The position numbers were made by a program, and so were the translations under genes. The notes beneath the pieces were generated by a model. That model saw nothing but the letters and a program-made list of their open reading frames with translations. It had not been told where the DNA came from and searched no databases. Below are positions 6,589-13,727 of a stretch of DNA of 17,188 nucleotides, piece after piece (within the stretch, counting starts at the first letter, position 1; the number at the start of each line of letters is the position of its first letter). The stretch lies in the NCBI GenBank assembly GCA_002293065.1, contig DBCN01000084.1:19554-36741 (forward strand), in the 5' to 3' direction. The stretch comes from Opitutia bacterium UBA957. GTDB lineage: Bacteria > Verrucomicrobiota > Verrucomicrobiia > Opitutales > UBA953.

Positions 6589-8397
6589 ATGAAAGAATTT
6601 TTCAAGTCCGTCCTCGCCTCCACCCTCGGCACCTTCCTCGCCGGCCTCGGGCTTTGCTTCCTGCTGTTCGTGCTCATGGTCGGACTGGTCAGTTCCAGCG
6701 GAAGCCAACCTGAATCCACGCCCGTCCTCCTGAAACCCAAAACGATGCTCGTCATCGGCAACGGCCTGGCGATCAACGATACGCCCGAGCATGGCACGCC
6801 GGGGTTGACCTCGTTCCTCGGCGGTAGCCCGATGCCGCAAGTCGACCTCCTCCGCGCGTTGGAAGCCATCGACCTCGCGGCCAAGGACAACAACGTCACC
6901 GGCCTCTTGATCGCCGGGGAAATCGAAGCGGGCATCGTGCAGCTCGGCGAGCTCCGGCAGGCCATCATCAAATTCAAGGAAAGCAAGAAGCCGGTCATCG
7001 GCTGGGTCGAGAACTCTTCCCAGCGCGAGTACTACCTGACCAGCGCCGCGGACAAGGTTTACATGCACCCGGCGAGCGAAGTCGAACTCAAGGGCCTGGC
7101 CTCCTATAACATGTATTACGGGGAAACGCTGAAGCTGCTTGGCGTCGGCGTCCAGGTCACCAAGGTCGGCAAATACAAGTCGGCCGTCGAACCGTTCATC
7201 GGCGACAAGATGAGCGCGCCGGCCCGCGAACAGACGGAACTCCTGCTCAATGGCGTCTGGAACCGCTTGCTGACGGACATCGCGCTCTCCCGCAAGGTGA
7301 CGATCGACTCGCTCCGCCGCGCCGCCGACGAAGCGGGCATCTACAACGCCGAAAAGGCCAAGGCCCTGAAGCTGATCGATGGCGTCCTGCAACGCGACCA
7401 ACTGATCACCGAGCTGCGCAAGGTCGGCGCGGGCTCCGATGAATCGGGGACGTCCTTCCGCCAGGTTTCCTTGGGCAAATACGCCCACAAGGTGCGGCTC
7501 CCACACCGCGGCGAACGCATCGCCATCGTCTACGCCGAAGGCGACATCGTCGATGGCTGGGGCGGCCTCGGCGAGATCGGGGGCGACCGCTTGGCGCGCG
7601 ACCTGCGGGAACTCCGCGCCGACCCGCGGCTCCGGGCCGTCGTCCTCCGGGTGAATAGCCCCGGGGGCTCGGCTTTCGCCAGCGACATCATCGCCCGGGA
7701 GGTCGGGCTGCTCCGCAACAAAGGCATCCCCGTCGTCGTCTCCATGGGCGACCTCGCGGCCAGCGGCGGCTACTACATCGCCGCCCGCGGCTCCGTCATC
7801 ATCGCGGACCCTTCGACGATCACCGGCTCCATCGGCGTATTCGGCCTCCACTTCAACTACCAGCAACTCGCCCAAAAAGTGAACCTCGGCATCGACGGCG
7901 TTAAGACCAATCGCTACGCCAACCTCTTCGATATGGACCACGCCGCGACCCCGGAAGAGATGGCCGTCGTGCAGGCTTCCGTGGACGGCGTCTATGAAGA
8001 CTTCCTCAAGGTCGTCGGCGAAGGCCGCAAGATGGAGCGCGACGGCGTCCATGAAATCGCGCAAGGGCGCGTCTGGCTGGGCCTCAACGCCCGCAAGAAC
8101 GGCCTGGTCGATAAGTTCGGGGGCCTCCGTGATGCCATCAGCGAAGCCAAAGAGCTCGCGAAGATCAAGGAGGCCGAAATCATCCAGATTCCGGCCCTGC
8201 ACTCGGGCCGCGAAAACATCCTGCAAACGCTGCTCTCCGACGACGGCGACGGGATGCCGCTCTTCGCGCGGACGCAGTCGAAGGACCCCGCCCTCCTCTT
8301 CCTGAAGAGCCACGCCGAAACGTTGAAGGCGATCCGCTCGCTGAACGATCCGCGCGGCGTTTACCTGTCCTGCCCCGTCCGCGGAGCTGGCCGCTAA
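6589..8397 (+). CDS. sppA: Signal peptide peptidase SppA, 67K type
   Basis: Membrane-bound serine protease of family S49 that degrades cleaved signal peptides. The 602-residue length fits the long (67K) two-domain form. One transmembrane helix lies at about residues 12-35, placing the protease domains in the periplasm. The catalytic lysine is Lys197 in GKYKSAVEPF in the first repeat and the nucleophile is Ser392 in DLAASGGYYIAA in the second. The supporting motifs VVLRVNSPGGSAFASD and the ITGSIGVFG strand are present. The start ATG at 6589 follows CTCATCCC with no Shine-Dalgarno sequence. The gene ends six bases from the stop of the convergent M48 gene with no terminator visible between them. 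A long reading frame on the opposite strand is a codon-bias shadow. Confidence 0.96.
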   Translation: MKEFFKSVLASTLGTFLAGLGLCFLLFVLMVGLVSSSGSQPESTPVLLKPKTMLVIGNGLAINDTPEHGTPGLTSFLGGSPMPQVDLLRALEAIDLAAKDNNVTGLLIAGEIEAGIVQLGELRQAIIKFKESKKPVIGWVENSSQREYYLTSAADKVYMHPASEVELKGLASYNMYYGETLKLLGVGVQVTKVGKYKSAVEPFIGDKMSAPAREQTELLLNGVWNRLLTDIALSRKVTIDSLRRAADEAGIYNAEKAKALKLIDGVLQRDQLITELRKVGAGSDESGTSFRQVSLGKYAHKVRLPHRGERIAIVYAEGDIVDGWGGLGEIGGDRLARDLRELRADPRLRAVVLRVNSPGGSAFASDIIAREVGLLRNKGIPVVVSMGDLAASGGYYIAARGSVIIADPSTITGSIGVFGLHFNYQQLAQKVNLGIDGVKTNRYANLFDMDHAATPEEMAVVQASVDGVYEDFLKVVGEGRKMERDGVHEIAQGRVWLGLNARKNGLVDKFGGLRDAISEAKELAKIKEAEIIQIPALHSGRENILQTLLSDDGDGMPLFARTQSKDPALLFLKSHAETLKAIRSLNDPRGVYLSCPVRGAGR

Positions 8398-8403
8398 CTC
8401 CGC

Positions 8404-9177
8404 TTAGGGCTTCTTCGGAGCCTGCGCCTTCGCTTCAGGCATCCAAGCCTGGAGCTGGCGCACGCGGGTGTCGTCCGCGGGGTGCGTCGAAAAGAACTCC
8501 GGCGGTTTCGCGCCTCCCGCCTTGGCGAAACGCTGCCAGAAAGCCGGGGCGGCTTCCGGGTTGTAACCGGCCCGAGCCATGAAGATGAGACCGAGGCGAT
8601 CGGACTCCGATTCATGCGCACGGCTGAACGGCAGGAGGAGCCCGAACTGGCTGCCGAGGCCGAAACCCGCCATCCAAGCCTGCCGGGTCTGGGCCGACTT
8701 CTTCTTGGTGGCTTCGTCGACGGCGACCGCCCCCAACTGGACCAGCAGGCCTTGTGAAATCCGCTCGCTGCTATGCTGGCAGAGGACGTGGGCCACTTCA
8801 TGACCGAGGATGACCGCGATGTCGTCGTCGGTGCTGGCGTAAGGGAACATGCCGACGTTGAAACCGATCTTACCGCCGGGCATGGCGAAAGCGTTGGGTG
8901 ATTTATCGTCGATGACGGCGAACTGCCATTGATTCGCGGGCGGGAGCACGCCCTGCTTGTCCTCCTTGCGCGCCACCGCCACGATGTTGAGTCCGATCCG
9001 GCGAATCTGGGCAAGACGCGGATCGTTGGGCAACTTCTTCATCTTGGCGAACTCGCCCGCCGCCATGCTGGCGACCTCGGAGTTGCTGACGAAATTGAGC
9101 TGCGTCCGGCCCGTGCCCGGGACGGTTTCGCAGCCGACGCAGACAAAGGCCAAAACCAGGGGAAGGAAGCGACGCAT
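8404..9177 (-). CDS. M48-family zinc metalloprotease, putative lipoprotein
   Basis: A 257-residue peptidase of the M48C type (BepA/LoiP/Oma1-like), which in Gram-negative bacteria works in the periplasm on outer-membrane protein quality control. The N-terminus MRRFLPLVLAFVCVGCETVPGTGR is a signal sequence; Cys16 in VGC could be lipidated, although the -3 position is Cys rather than the usual Leu. The zinc motif HEVAH is at residues 126-130 and the third ligand is a Glu in HESESDRLG (188-196). A C-terminal 'FFSTHPaDDTRVRQLQAW' segment is typical of the family. There is no TPR domain, so it is closer to LoiP than to BepA in layout. A GGAGG lies 11 bases before the ATG, the best Shine-Dalgarno match in the window but with long spacing. 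It follows the tyrosine kinase gene after 35 bases and is likely in the same operon. Confidence 0.93.
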   Translation of the reverse strand: MRRFLPLVLAFVCVGCETVPGTGRTQLNFVSNSEVASMAAGEFAKMKKLPNDPRLAQIRRIGLNIVAVARKEDKQGVLPPANQWQFAVIDDKSPNAFAMPGGKIGFNVGMFPYASTDDDIAVILGHEVAHVLCQHSSERISQGLLVQLGAVAVDEATKKKSAQTRQAWMAGFGLGSQFGLLLPFSRAHESESDRLGLIFMARAGYNPEAAPAFWQRFAKAGGAKPPEFFSTHPADDTRVRQLQAWMPEAKAQAPKKP

Positions 9178-9212
9178 AGGGGGGACGACCTCCGGATTGA
9201 AACGGGCGGGGC

Positions 9213-11483
9213 TCAGCCGGACGAGTCCGAACCTTCGCTATCAATATAATACTTCTTGTTGGCGGGGTCGTAGGAGTCCGTGTACACGGAGGCCATCCGG
9301 ATGGACATGCGGTTCAGGACCGCCCCCAGGATCGGCACGCCGGTCTCGGCCAAACGACCCAGGCAGGAGCCGGCGTTCCGCATGTGGACGAGGTTGAAGC
9401 GGACCACGTAGATGACGCCGTCGACCTTCGGAACGAGGTGCAAGGCATCGGAGACCGCCCCGATCGGCGGCGAGTCGATGAAGATGCGGTCGTAACGGGT
9501 CTTCATCTCGTCCAACATGGCGAGGAATTTGGGGTTGTTGATGACCTGCGTCGGGTTGCGGCAACTCATGCCGACCGGCAGGACATCCAGGCCGGGCGCC
9601 ACGTCGCGCACGATCGCCTCGTCCAAGGTCATCTCCCCGTTGAACCAACGGCTCACGCCACCATCACCGGAAAAACCGAGGGAGGGGCCGACGTTGGGCA
9701 GGCGCAAGTCCGCATCGATGACGAGCACGCGCTCCGCGTGCTGGGCGAAGCTGAGCGCCAGATTGGTGACGACGAAGGTCTTACCTTCGCCCGGGCGGGT
9801 CGAGGTCACCAGGAAGACGCGGCTGTTCGCCGTGGCGGGACTGACCTTCATCGCGGAGTAGATCGCGCGGACAGCCTCGGTCGCGACCTTGTCCTTATCC
9901 TGGCGGGCCAAGAGCGCCCGATCGGGACCCACCGCCTCGGTGACCTTGGGTACGGTACCGAGCAAAGGCAGGCCCAGGCCCATCTCCACGTCCTTCGCGG
10001 ACTTCACCCGGTCGTCGAAGGAACCCATCAAGACGATGAGGCCAAAGCCCACCAGCAGACCGAGTCCCATGCCGGTCAAGGCGTTCATGTAGTAGTTCTT
10101 GTTCACCGGGCGATCGGCCACGGAGGGCATCTCCTGGATCTTGATCGAGGTGCTGGTGCCCGAGGTCGACGAACGCAGCTTCTGCTCTTCGTAATTCTGC
10201 TTCTGCCGGGCGAGGAACTCCTCCTGACCGCGGATTTCCTTGTCGACGCGCTCGAGCTCGTTGTTGGCGGCCTGGAGCCGATAGATCTCGTCGTCCTTGC
10301 GCTCGAGGTTGGCGACGATGGCGTCGTAACTGGAACGGGCATTCTGGACCGAAGCCTGGATGCGGTTGACCGAGTTGGCGACCGCTTGGGTCAACTCCTT
10401 CTGGGTCTGGTCGAGCTGGGCCCGCGTCTGGATGAGCGTCGGATGCTCGTCCGTATACTTCTTCTCCATGGTGCTGACCAGCACCCGGAGTTCGGTCACC
10501 TTGGGGCCAAGCGCGGCGACGCGCTCATCCGTGCGAACCTGGGCGATGTCATAGGCGTCCTTCCCGGCCGTCTTATACTCCAGGATCAGCTTCCAGATGA
10601 TCTCCAGTTCATCGATCTGCTTGCGGGCATCTTCGCGATTCCGGACGAGCACGCCGCGCTCGGTGTTCAAGGTCGTGGTGTCCTTGGCGATGGAGAGCAA
10701 CTTCTGGGTCTTGATGAGGTCGCTCCGCTTGTCGGACAGCTTCCGGAGGCGTTCCTCGATCAGGTCGATCTCGCTGCGCAGTTTTTCCACCAACGGGTTG
10801 GTGATGGTGAGGCGCTCGTCTTCGCTGTTCTTTTGGATGGCCTTGCAGAAGATCCCGGCCACCTGCCGGGCCAAATCACGGTTCGGGTGGGTGAACTCGA
10901 CGGTGACCACGAAGGTCGACTTCAGGGGGTTGATGGCGCGCTGGCGGCCAAAGACTTCCTGCTCGGAGAGCGGACCGCTGAAGATGTTCCCTTGCTGGTA
11001 GGGCTCGATGACCCGCTTCTTCTCGTCGATGGTGAGCTGGCGCGAAACGCTTTCGATGATGCCCGTGCTGCGCATCGATTCGACGGCCGTATAGAAGTCG
11101 TCGTTGGTCGTGATGTTGAAGTTGTTGTTCGCCGCGGTGTTGTTCGCCGTGACATCGGGGGCCATGCGGAAAACGCGGAGCTTGCCGACCGCGCGATATT
11201 CCGGCATCGTCTGGTAAGTCAGGACAAGGGCGATGGTCACACCCACGAGGACGGCCAGGATGAGCCACCAGAAGCGCTCCCGCAGCATCGCGATGTAGGC
11301 GTAGAGCGGATTGCCGCCCTCTTTCACGCCGTAACGTCCGTAGCCACCCTGACCATAGCCGGCACCATACCCGCCGCCGTAGTTGCCGCCATAGTTGCCG
11401 TAGTTGCCATAGCTACCGTAGCCACGGCCGCGCGCGGCGGAGTCATCCTGATCATCCTCAGGCTTCTGGGTTTTTTCGGCCAT
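9213..11483 (-). CDS. Wzc-like polysaccharide co-polymerase with C-terminal tyrosine autokinase domain
   Basis: A 756-residue inner-membrane protein that controls exopolysaccharide chain assembly and export. Order: charged N-terminus (1-20), Gly/Tyr-rich tract (21-52, nine tyrosines), Wzz-type region with TM1 (about 73-90), long periplasmic coiled coils (about 220-440), a proline-containing segment and TM2 (about 468-487), then a BY-kinase ATPase. Walker A is STRPGEGKT (561-569), Walker A' is VLVIDADLRLP (586-596) and Walker B is RIFIDSPP (666-673). The C-terminal tail holds a modest tyrosine cluster (Tyr734, 738, 745, 746), the expected autophosphorylation site. The Gly/Tyr tract is not a usual part of the family. 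The ATG at 11483 lies five bases after the stop of the export gene. A matching phosphatase gene is not in the window. Confidence 0.95.
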   Translation of the reverse strand: MAEKTQKPEDDQDDSAARGRGYGSYGNYGNYGGNYGGGYGAGYGQGGYGRYGVKEGGNPLYAYIAMLRERFWWLILAVLVGVTIALVLTYQTMPEYRAVGKLRVFRMAPDVTANNTAANNNFNITTNDDFYTAVESMRSTGIIESVSRQLTIDEKKRVIEPYQQGNIFSGPLSEQEVFGRQRAINPLKSTFVVTVEFTHPNRDLARQVAGIFCKAIQKNSEDERLTITNPLVEKLRSEIDLIEERLRKLSDKRSDLIKTQKLLSIAKDTTTLNTERGVLVRNREDARKQIDELEIIWKLILEYKTAGKDAYDIAQVRTDERVAALGPKVTELRVLVSTMEKKYTDEHPTLIQTRAQLDQTQKELTQAVANSVNRIQASVQNARSSYDAIVANLERKDDEIYRLQAANNELERVDKEIRGQEEFLARQKQNYEEQKLRSSTSGTSTSIKIQEMPSVADRPVNKNYYMNALTGMGLGLLVGFGLIVLMGSFDDRVKSAKDVEMGLGLPLLGTVPKVTEAVGPDRALLARQDKDKVATEAVRAIYSAMKVSPATANSRVFLVTSTRPGEGKTFVVTNLALSFAQHAERVLVIDADLRLPNVGPSLGFSGDGGVSRWFNGEMTLDEAIVRDVAPGLDVLPVGMSCRNPTQVINNPKFLAMLDEMKTRYDRIFIDSPPIGAVSDALHLVPKVDGVIYVVRFNLVHMRNAGSCLGRLAETGVPILGAVLNRMSIRMASVYTDSYDPANKKYYIDSEGSDSSG
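11328..11423 (-). repeat. Degenerate short repeats encoding a Gly/Tyr-rich tract
   Basis: Within the kinase gene, 96 bases encode 32 residues made almost only of Gly and Tyr with a few Asn, Ser, Ala, Gln and Arg. The unit is roughly xYG or GxYG, repeated nine times. At DNA level the best-conserved copies read TA(C/T)GGCAA(C/T) or close variants on the coding strand, so the tract could have grown by slippage or unequal exchange. It lies on the cytoplasmic side, ahead of the first transmembrane helix. Confidence 0.85.
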
Positions 11484-11488
11484 GGGGT

Positions 11489-12151
11489 TCAGAATTTGCT
11501 GTCGTCGACGTAGATGGCATCGTCGTCCTCGAGGACGAAGTCGGGTTCATCGCCGGAGTCGATCTTCCGGACGTCTTTGACGATGGTCACGAGCTTGCCG
11601 TCGCGCGTGCGTTTGATGGCGACATCGGAACGGCGGCCGCGGGCCAGGATGCCACCGGCCATGGAGAGCGCCTTACCCAGGGTGAGGTTCTCTTCGGGAG
11701 GGATATTCACGGGGCCGGGCTTGCCCACGTAGCCCGAGACATAGACGCGGCGCTCGGCGTAATTTACGATGGTGATGACGACCTGCGGCTCCTTGAAGTA
11801 ACGGCGGAAGCGCTTGGTGATTTCAGCCTGTGCTTCGGTGATGGTCAGACCGGCGATGGGGACGAGGGTCTTGAGGAAAGGAATGTCGATGGTGCCATCG
11901 GGGTTGATGCGGCGCTCGATGAGCGTGTCCGCCTCGTTGATGACGCCGACGCGAATGAAGTCCCGGGCCCGCAGGCAATAGCTGGACTTCGTCGTCACTT
12001 CGGCGGGCTTGGCGGGGTCGGCGGGCTTGGCGGGCTCTTCGGCGCGCGGCTTACCCACCTGCAGGGTCTCTTCCTTATCCGCGGCGAAGAGCGACACGGA
12101 AGCGAGGACCATGAGGCCCAAGAGCCCAAAGAACTTTGATCCGAGAGACAT
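11489..12151 (-). CDS. Polysaccharide export protein (OPX, Wza-like), short form
   Basis: A 220-residue periplasmic/outer-membrane export protein with the two domains of the family. A signal peptide (MSLGSKFFGLLGLMVLASVSLFA, about 1-23) is followed by a low-complexity Pro/Ala/Lys linker (about 34-55), the Poly_export domain (about 59-130, 'RINPDGTIDIPFL', 'AQAEITKRFRRYFKEPQVVITI') and one SLBB domain (about 134-190, 'RRVYVSGYVGKPGPVNIP'). Unlike E. coli Wza it has no lipobox after the signal sequence and no C-terminal amphipathic helix to cross the outer membrane. An in-frame ATG at 12166 would add five residues, but it sits at the end of the preceding terminator's T-run, so the ATG at 12151 is preferred. 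Gene order OPX then co-polymerase, five bases apart, is classic for exopolysaccharide export operons. Confidence 0.92.
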   Translation of the reverse strand: MSLGSKFFGLLGLMVLASVSLFAADKEETLQVGKPRAEEPAKPADPAKPAEVTTKSSYCLRARDFIRVGVINEADTLIERRINPDGTIDIPFLKTLVPIAGLTITEAQAEITKRFRRYFKEPQVVITIVNYAERRVYVSGYVGKPGPVNIPPEENLTLGKALSMAGGILARGRRSDVAIKRTRDGKLVTIVKDVRKIDSGDEPDFVLEDDDAIYVDDSKF

Positions 12152-12167
12152 GGGGTAAAGATGCATG

Positions 12168-12202
12168 AAAAAGGGCGGTCGGTCAATCAGACCGTCCGCC
12201 CT
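12168..12202 (-). terminator. Intrinsic terminator between the beta-barrel gene and the export operon
   Basis: On the minus strand a hairpin with 13-base arms (12202-12190 and 12184-12172; one T-T mismatch) and a 5-base loop is followed by a run of five T (12172-12168). The stem is GC-rich. It lies 24 bases after the beta-barrel stop and only 16 bases before the preferred OPX start at 12151. It could end the barrel transcript or act as an attenuator that sets how much readthrough reaches the OPX and kinase genes. There is no T-run in the other direction. Confidence 0.85.
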
Positions 12203-12226
12203 AGTGCTAGCCTTGGGGCTTTCGCC

Positions 12227-13570
12227 TTAGTAGCGGAAAGCAGCCGAAAGCGTGAAGGTATTGGCTTGGAAGTTAGCCGAGGGGGCGGCTGGAATCTTGG
12301 AATCCGTCAGATTATACCCAGCCTGAAGGCTGAGGTGGGAATTATACTTATAGTCGGCACCCAAGGTGTAGACCATGGTATCGACGCCCGTCGTGCCCGA
12401 CAGCACATCGCTCTTGGTGACGGAGAGATTGAGCGTCAGGTCCGTGGCGGCGTTGAAGTTAGCTCCGTACGTGTAGGTCTTCGAAGCCGTGACGCCGCCG
12501 GCCGAGGAAGCGGTCGTATCGCGCGAGAAGGTCAGCGTCTGCGTGATCATCTCGGTCAACGTATGGGACAGGGTCACGGAATAGGAAGGGTCGCCCGAGC
12601 TGGGCTGAGCGTCGGTCTTGGAGACCGCATAACCAACCTTGGCCGTCACATTGAGTTTACCGGACTCGGTCGCTTGGCCCTTGGCGGTGAGGCCGTAGAA
12701 GTCCTTCACGAGCTGCTGCGCGGGCAAGGCAGGACGAACCGTGCTGCCAGCAGGAGGGTTGGCCGTGCCATCACCGGCTTGAGAGAAGTAAGGGGCGGCC
12801 GAGTAATCGGTGATGTCGTGCTGGTACTTGAAACCGTAGGTGATCTTTTCGCCGGGGGCTTGATAATCAACGCTGACCGGGATGCTCTTGGTGTTCAGCT
12901 CGGTCAGGGAATTGGTGTTGTTGTTGATGGTATCCCAGAGTGGATCGAGCTTCTTGGTGGCATAAGCCACATCGTTCACGTCGCTGAACGGGAAGCGCAG
13001 CTTCGTCGGGTTCAGGTAGTGGTTGTAGGTGTTGATGAAGCCCACATTCACCTTGGTACGCTCGGTCAGCTGGTAACCGACGTCCACGTTATGGCTGTAG
13101 TTGGACTGGCGGACCAAGGTCGCACCAAGGAGGACGCTGTCGATACCTTGAGCCGCGAGCTCGTCGTTACGGGCCGTCACGCGGTAGGAGGAATCCAGCG
13201 TGACGGTAAGGGGGCCGCCCGGGGCGTAGCGCAGATTGCCGCTCAGGTTGTCGCGGGAATCCTCCAGGGAGGCCAAGCTGGACTTGTTGAAGTAAACGTA
13301 GCCGCGCTTGGCGGAAAGGGTCAGCGCCAGGGGCGAGTCCTTGCCGTACTCGAGCGTCAGGCCCGGCGTCACCGTCCATGAAGTCGACGCGGTCTTGGTC
13401 GCGGCCGAGTAAAGGTTGTCGGTGACTTCCAAAGCGACCGCGGAGTCGAAAAGGATATCGAGGTCATCTCCGACCTGGATCAGTGGAGACGTCGGGAAAA
13501 GATTGGCGGCATGCGCACAAACGGACGTGGAGAGAAGCGCAGCGGCAACAAGGAAGCGGACCTTAGGCAT
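12227..13570 (-). CDS. Outer-membrane beta-barrel protein, probably linked to exopolysaccharide export
   Basis: A 447-residue protein with a clear signal peptide (MPKVRFLVAAALLSTSVCAHA, cleavage near residue 21). The frame is open further upstream but the ATG at 13570 begins exactly at the signal peptide. The mature part is rich in Ser, Thr, Tyr, Gly and Asn with many alternating hydrophobic strands (for example LTVTLDSSYRVTA, KLNVTAKVGYAV, LSLQAGYNLT). It ends in FTLSAAFRY, an aromatic C-terminal strand of the kind recognised by the BAM machinery. These features show an outer-membrane barrel of the size expected for about 16-18 strands. No specific family or substrate is certain. Its position just upstream of the OPX and kinase genes suggests a role in exopolysaccharide export, but a terminator separates them. 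It has its own short upstream region with a dyad. Confidence 0.85.
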   Translation of the reverse strand: MPKVRFLVAAALLSTSVCAHAANLFPTSPLIQVGDDLDILFDSAVALEVTDNLYSAATKTASTSWTVTPGLTLEYGKDSPLALTLSAKRGYVYFNKSSLASLEDSRDNLSGNLRYAPGGPLTVTLDSSYRVTARNDELAAQGIDSVLLGATLVRQSNYSHNVDVGYQLTERTKVNVGFINTYNHYLNPTKLRFPFSDVNDVAYATKKLDPLWDTINNNTNSLTELNTKSIPVSVDYQAPGEKITYGFKYQHDITDYSAAPYFSQAGDGTANPPAGSTVRPALPAQQLVKDFYGLTAKGQATESGKLNVTAKVGYAVSKTDAQPSSGDPSYSVTLSHTLTEMITQTLTFSRDTTASSAGGVTASKTYTYGANFNAATDLTLNLSVTKSDVLSGTTGVDTMVYTLGADYKYNSHLSLQAGYNLTDSKIPAAPSANFQANTFTLSAAFRY

Positions 13571-13585
13571 AGGGTTAGCGGGGAG

Positions 13586-13605
13586 TGGGCTTAAAAATAA
13601 GCCCA
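13586..13605. promoter_or_regulatory. Perfect dyad upstream of the beta-barrel gene, possible operator
   Basis: TGGGCTTA-AAAA-TAAGCCCA is a perfect 8-base inverted repeat with a 4-base spacer, 15 bases upstream of the ATG. On the minus strand a TTGAAG (13623-13618) lies 17 bases before TTATTT (13600-13595), a weak promoter pair whose -10 would fall inside the dyad. This favours an operator. Alternatively, if transcription starts further upstream, the RNA would fold into a stem-loop close to the start codon. There is no T-run after it, so it is not an intrinsic terminator. Confidence 0.45.
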
Positions 13606-13655
13606 AGGTTCGCAGTGCTTCAACCCCCAAACCACCCCAGTTGAGTCGAATAGGT

Positions 13656-13692
13656 AAAAAAAGACCCCACCACCCTAGAAGGTGATGAGGTC
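13656..13692 (-). terminator. Intrinsic terminator of rpoC
   Basis: On the minus strand, GACCTCATCACC (13692-13681) pairs with GGTGGTGGGGTC (13674-13663) as a 12-base stem with two G-U pairs and a 6-base loop, followed directly by seven T (13662-13656). It begins 35 bases after the rpoC stop, separated by an A/T-rich stretch containing TATATATA. It separates the RNA polymerase operon from the beta-barrel gene. Confidence 0.92.
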
Positions 13693-13727
13693 ATTTAAGT
13701 TGTTTATATATATCGACTTAAGACTAA

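Noticed and set aside
9384..11513. Very long open frame (about 700 codons) on the plus strand, opposite the kinase gene
   Set aside because: It lies wholly antisense to a confidently identified gene and is rich in His, Asp, Val and Leu with no domain. GC-rich codon bias produces such open antisense frames. Similar shadows lie opposite sppA and the 482-residue gene.
12001..12045. Repeated GGCGGGCTTGGCGGG-like units as a mobile or regulatory repeat
   Set aside because: They simply encode the Pro/Ala/Lys linker of the export protein, in frame.
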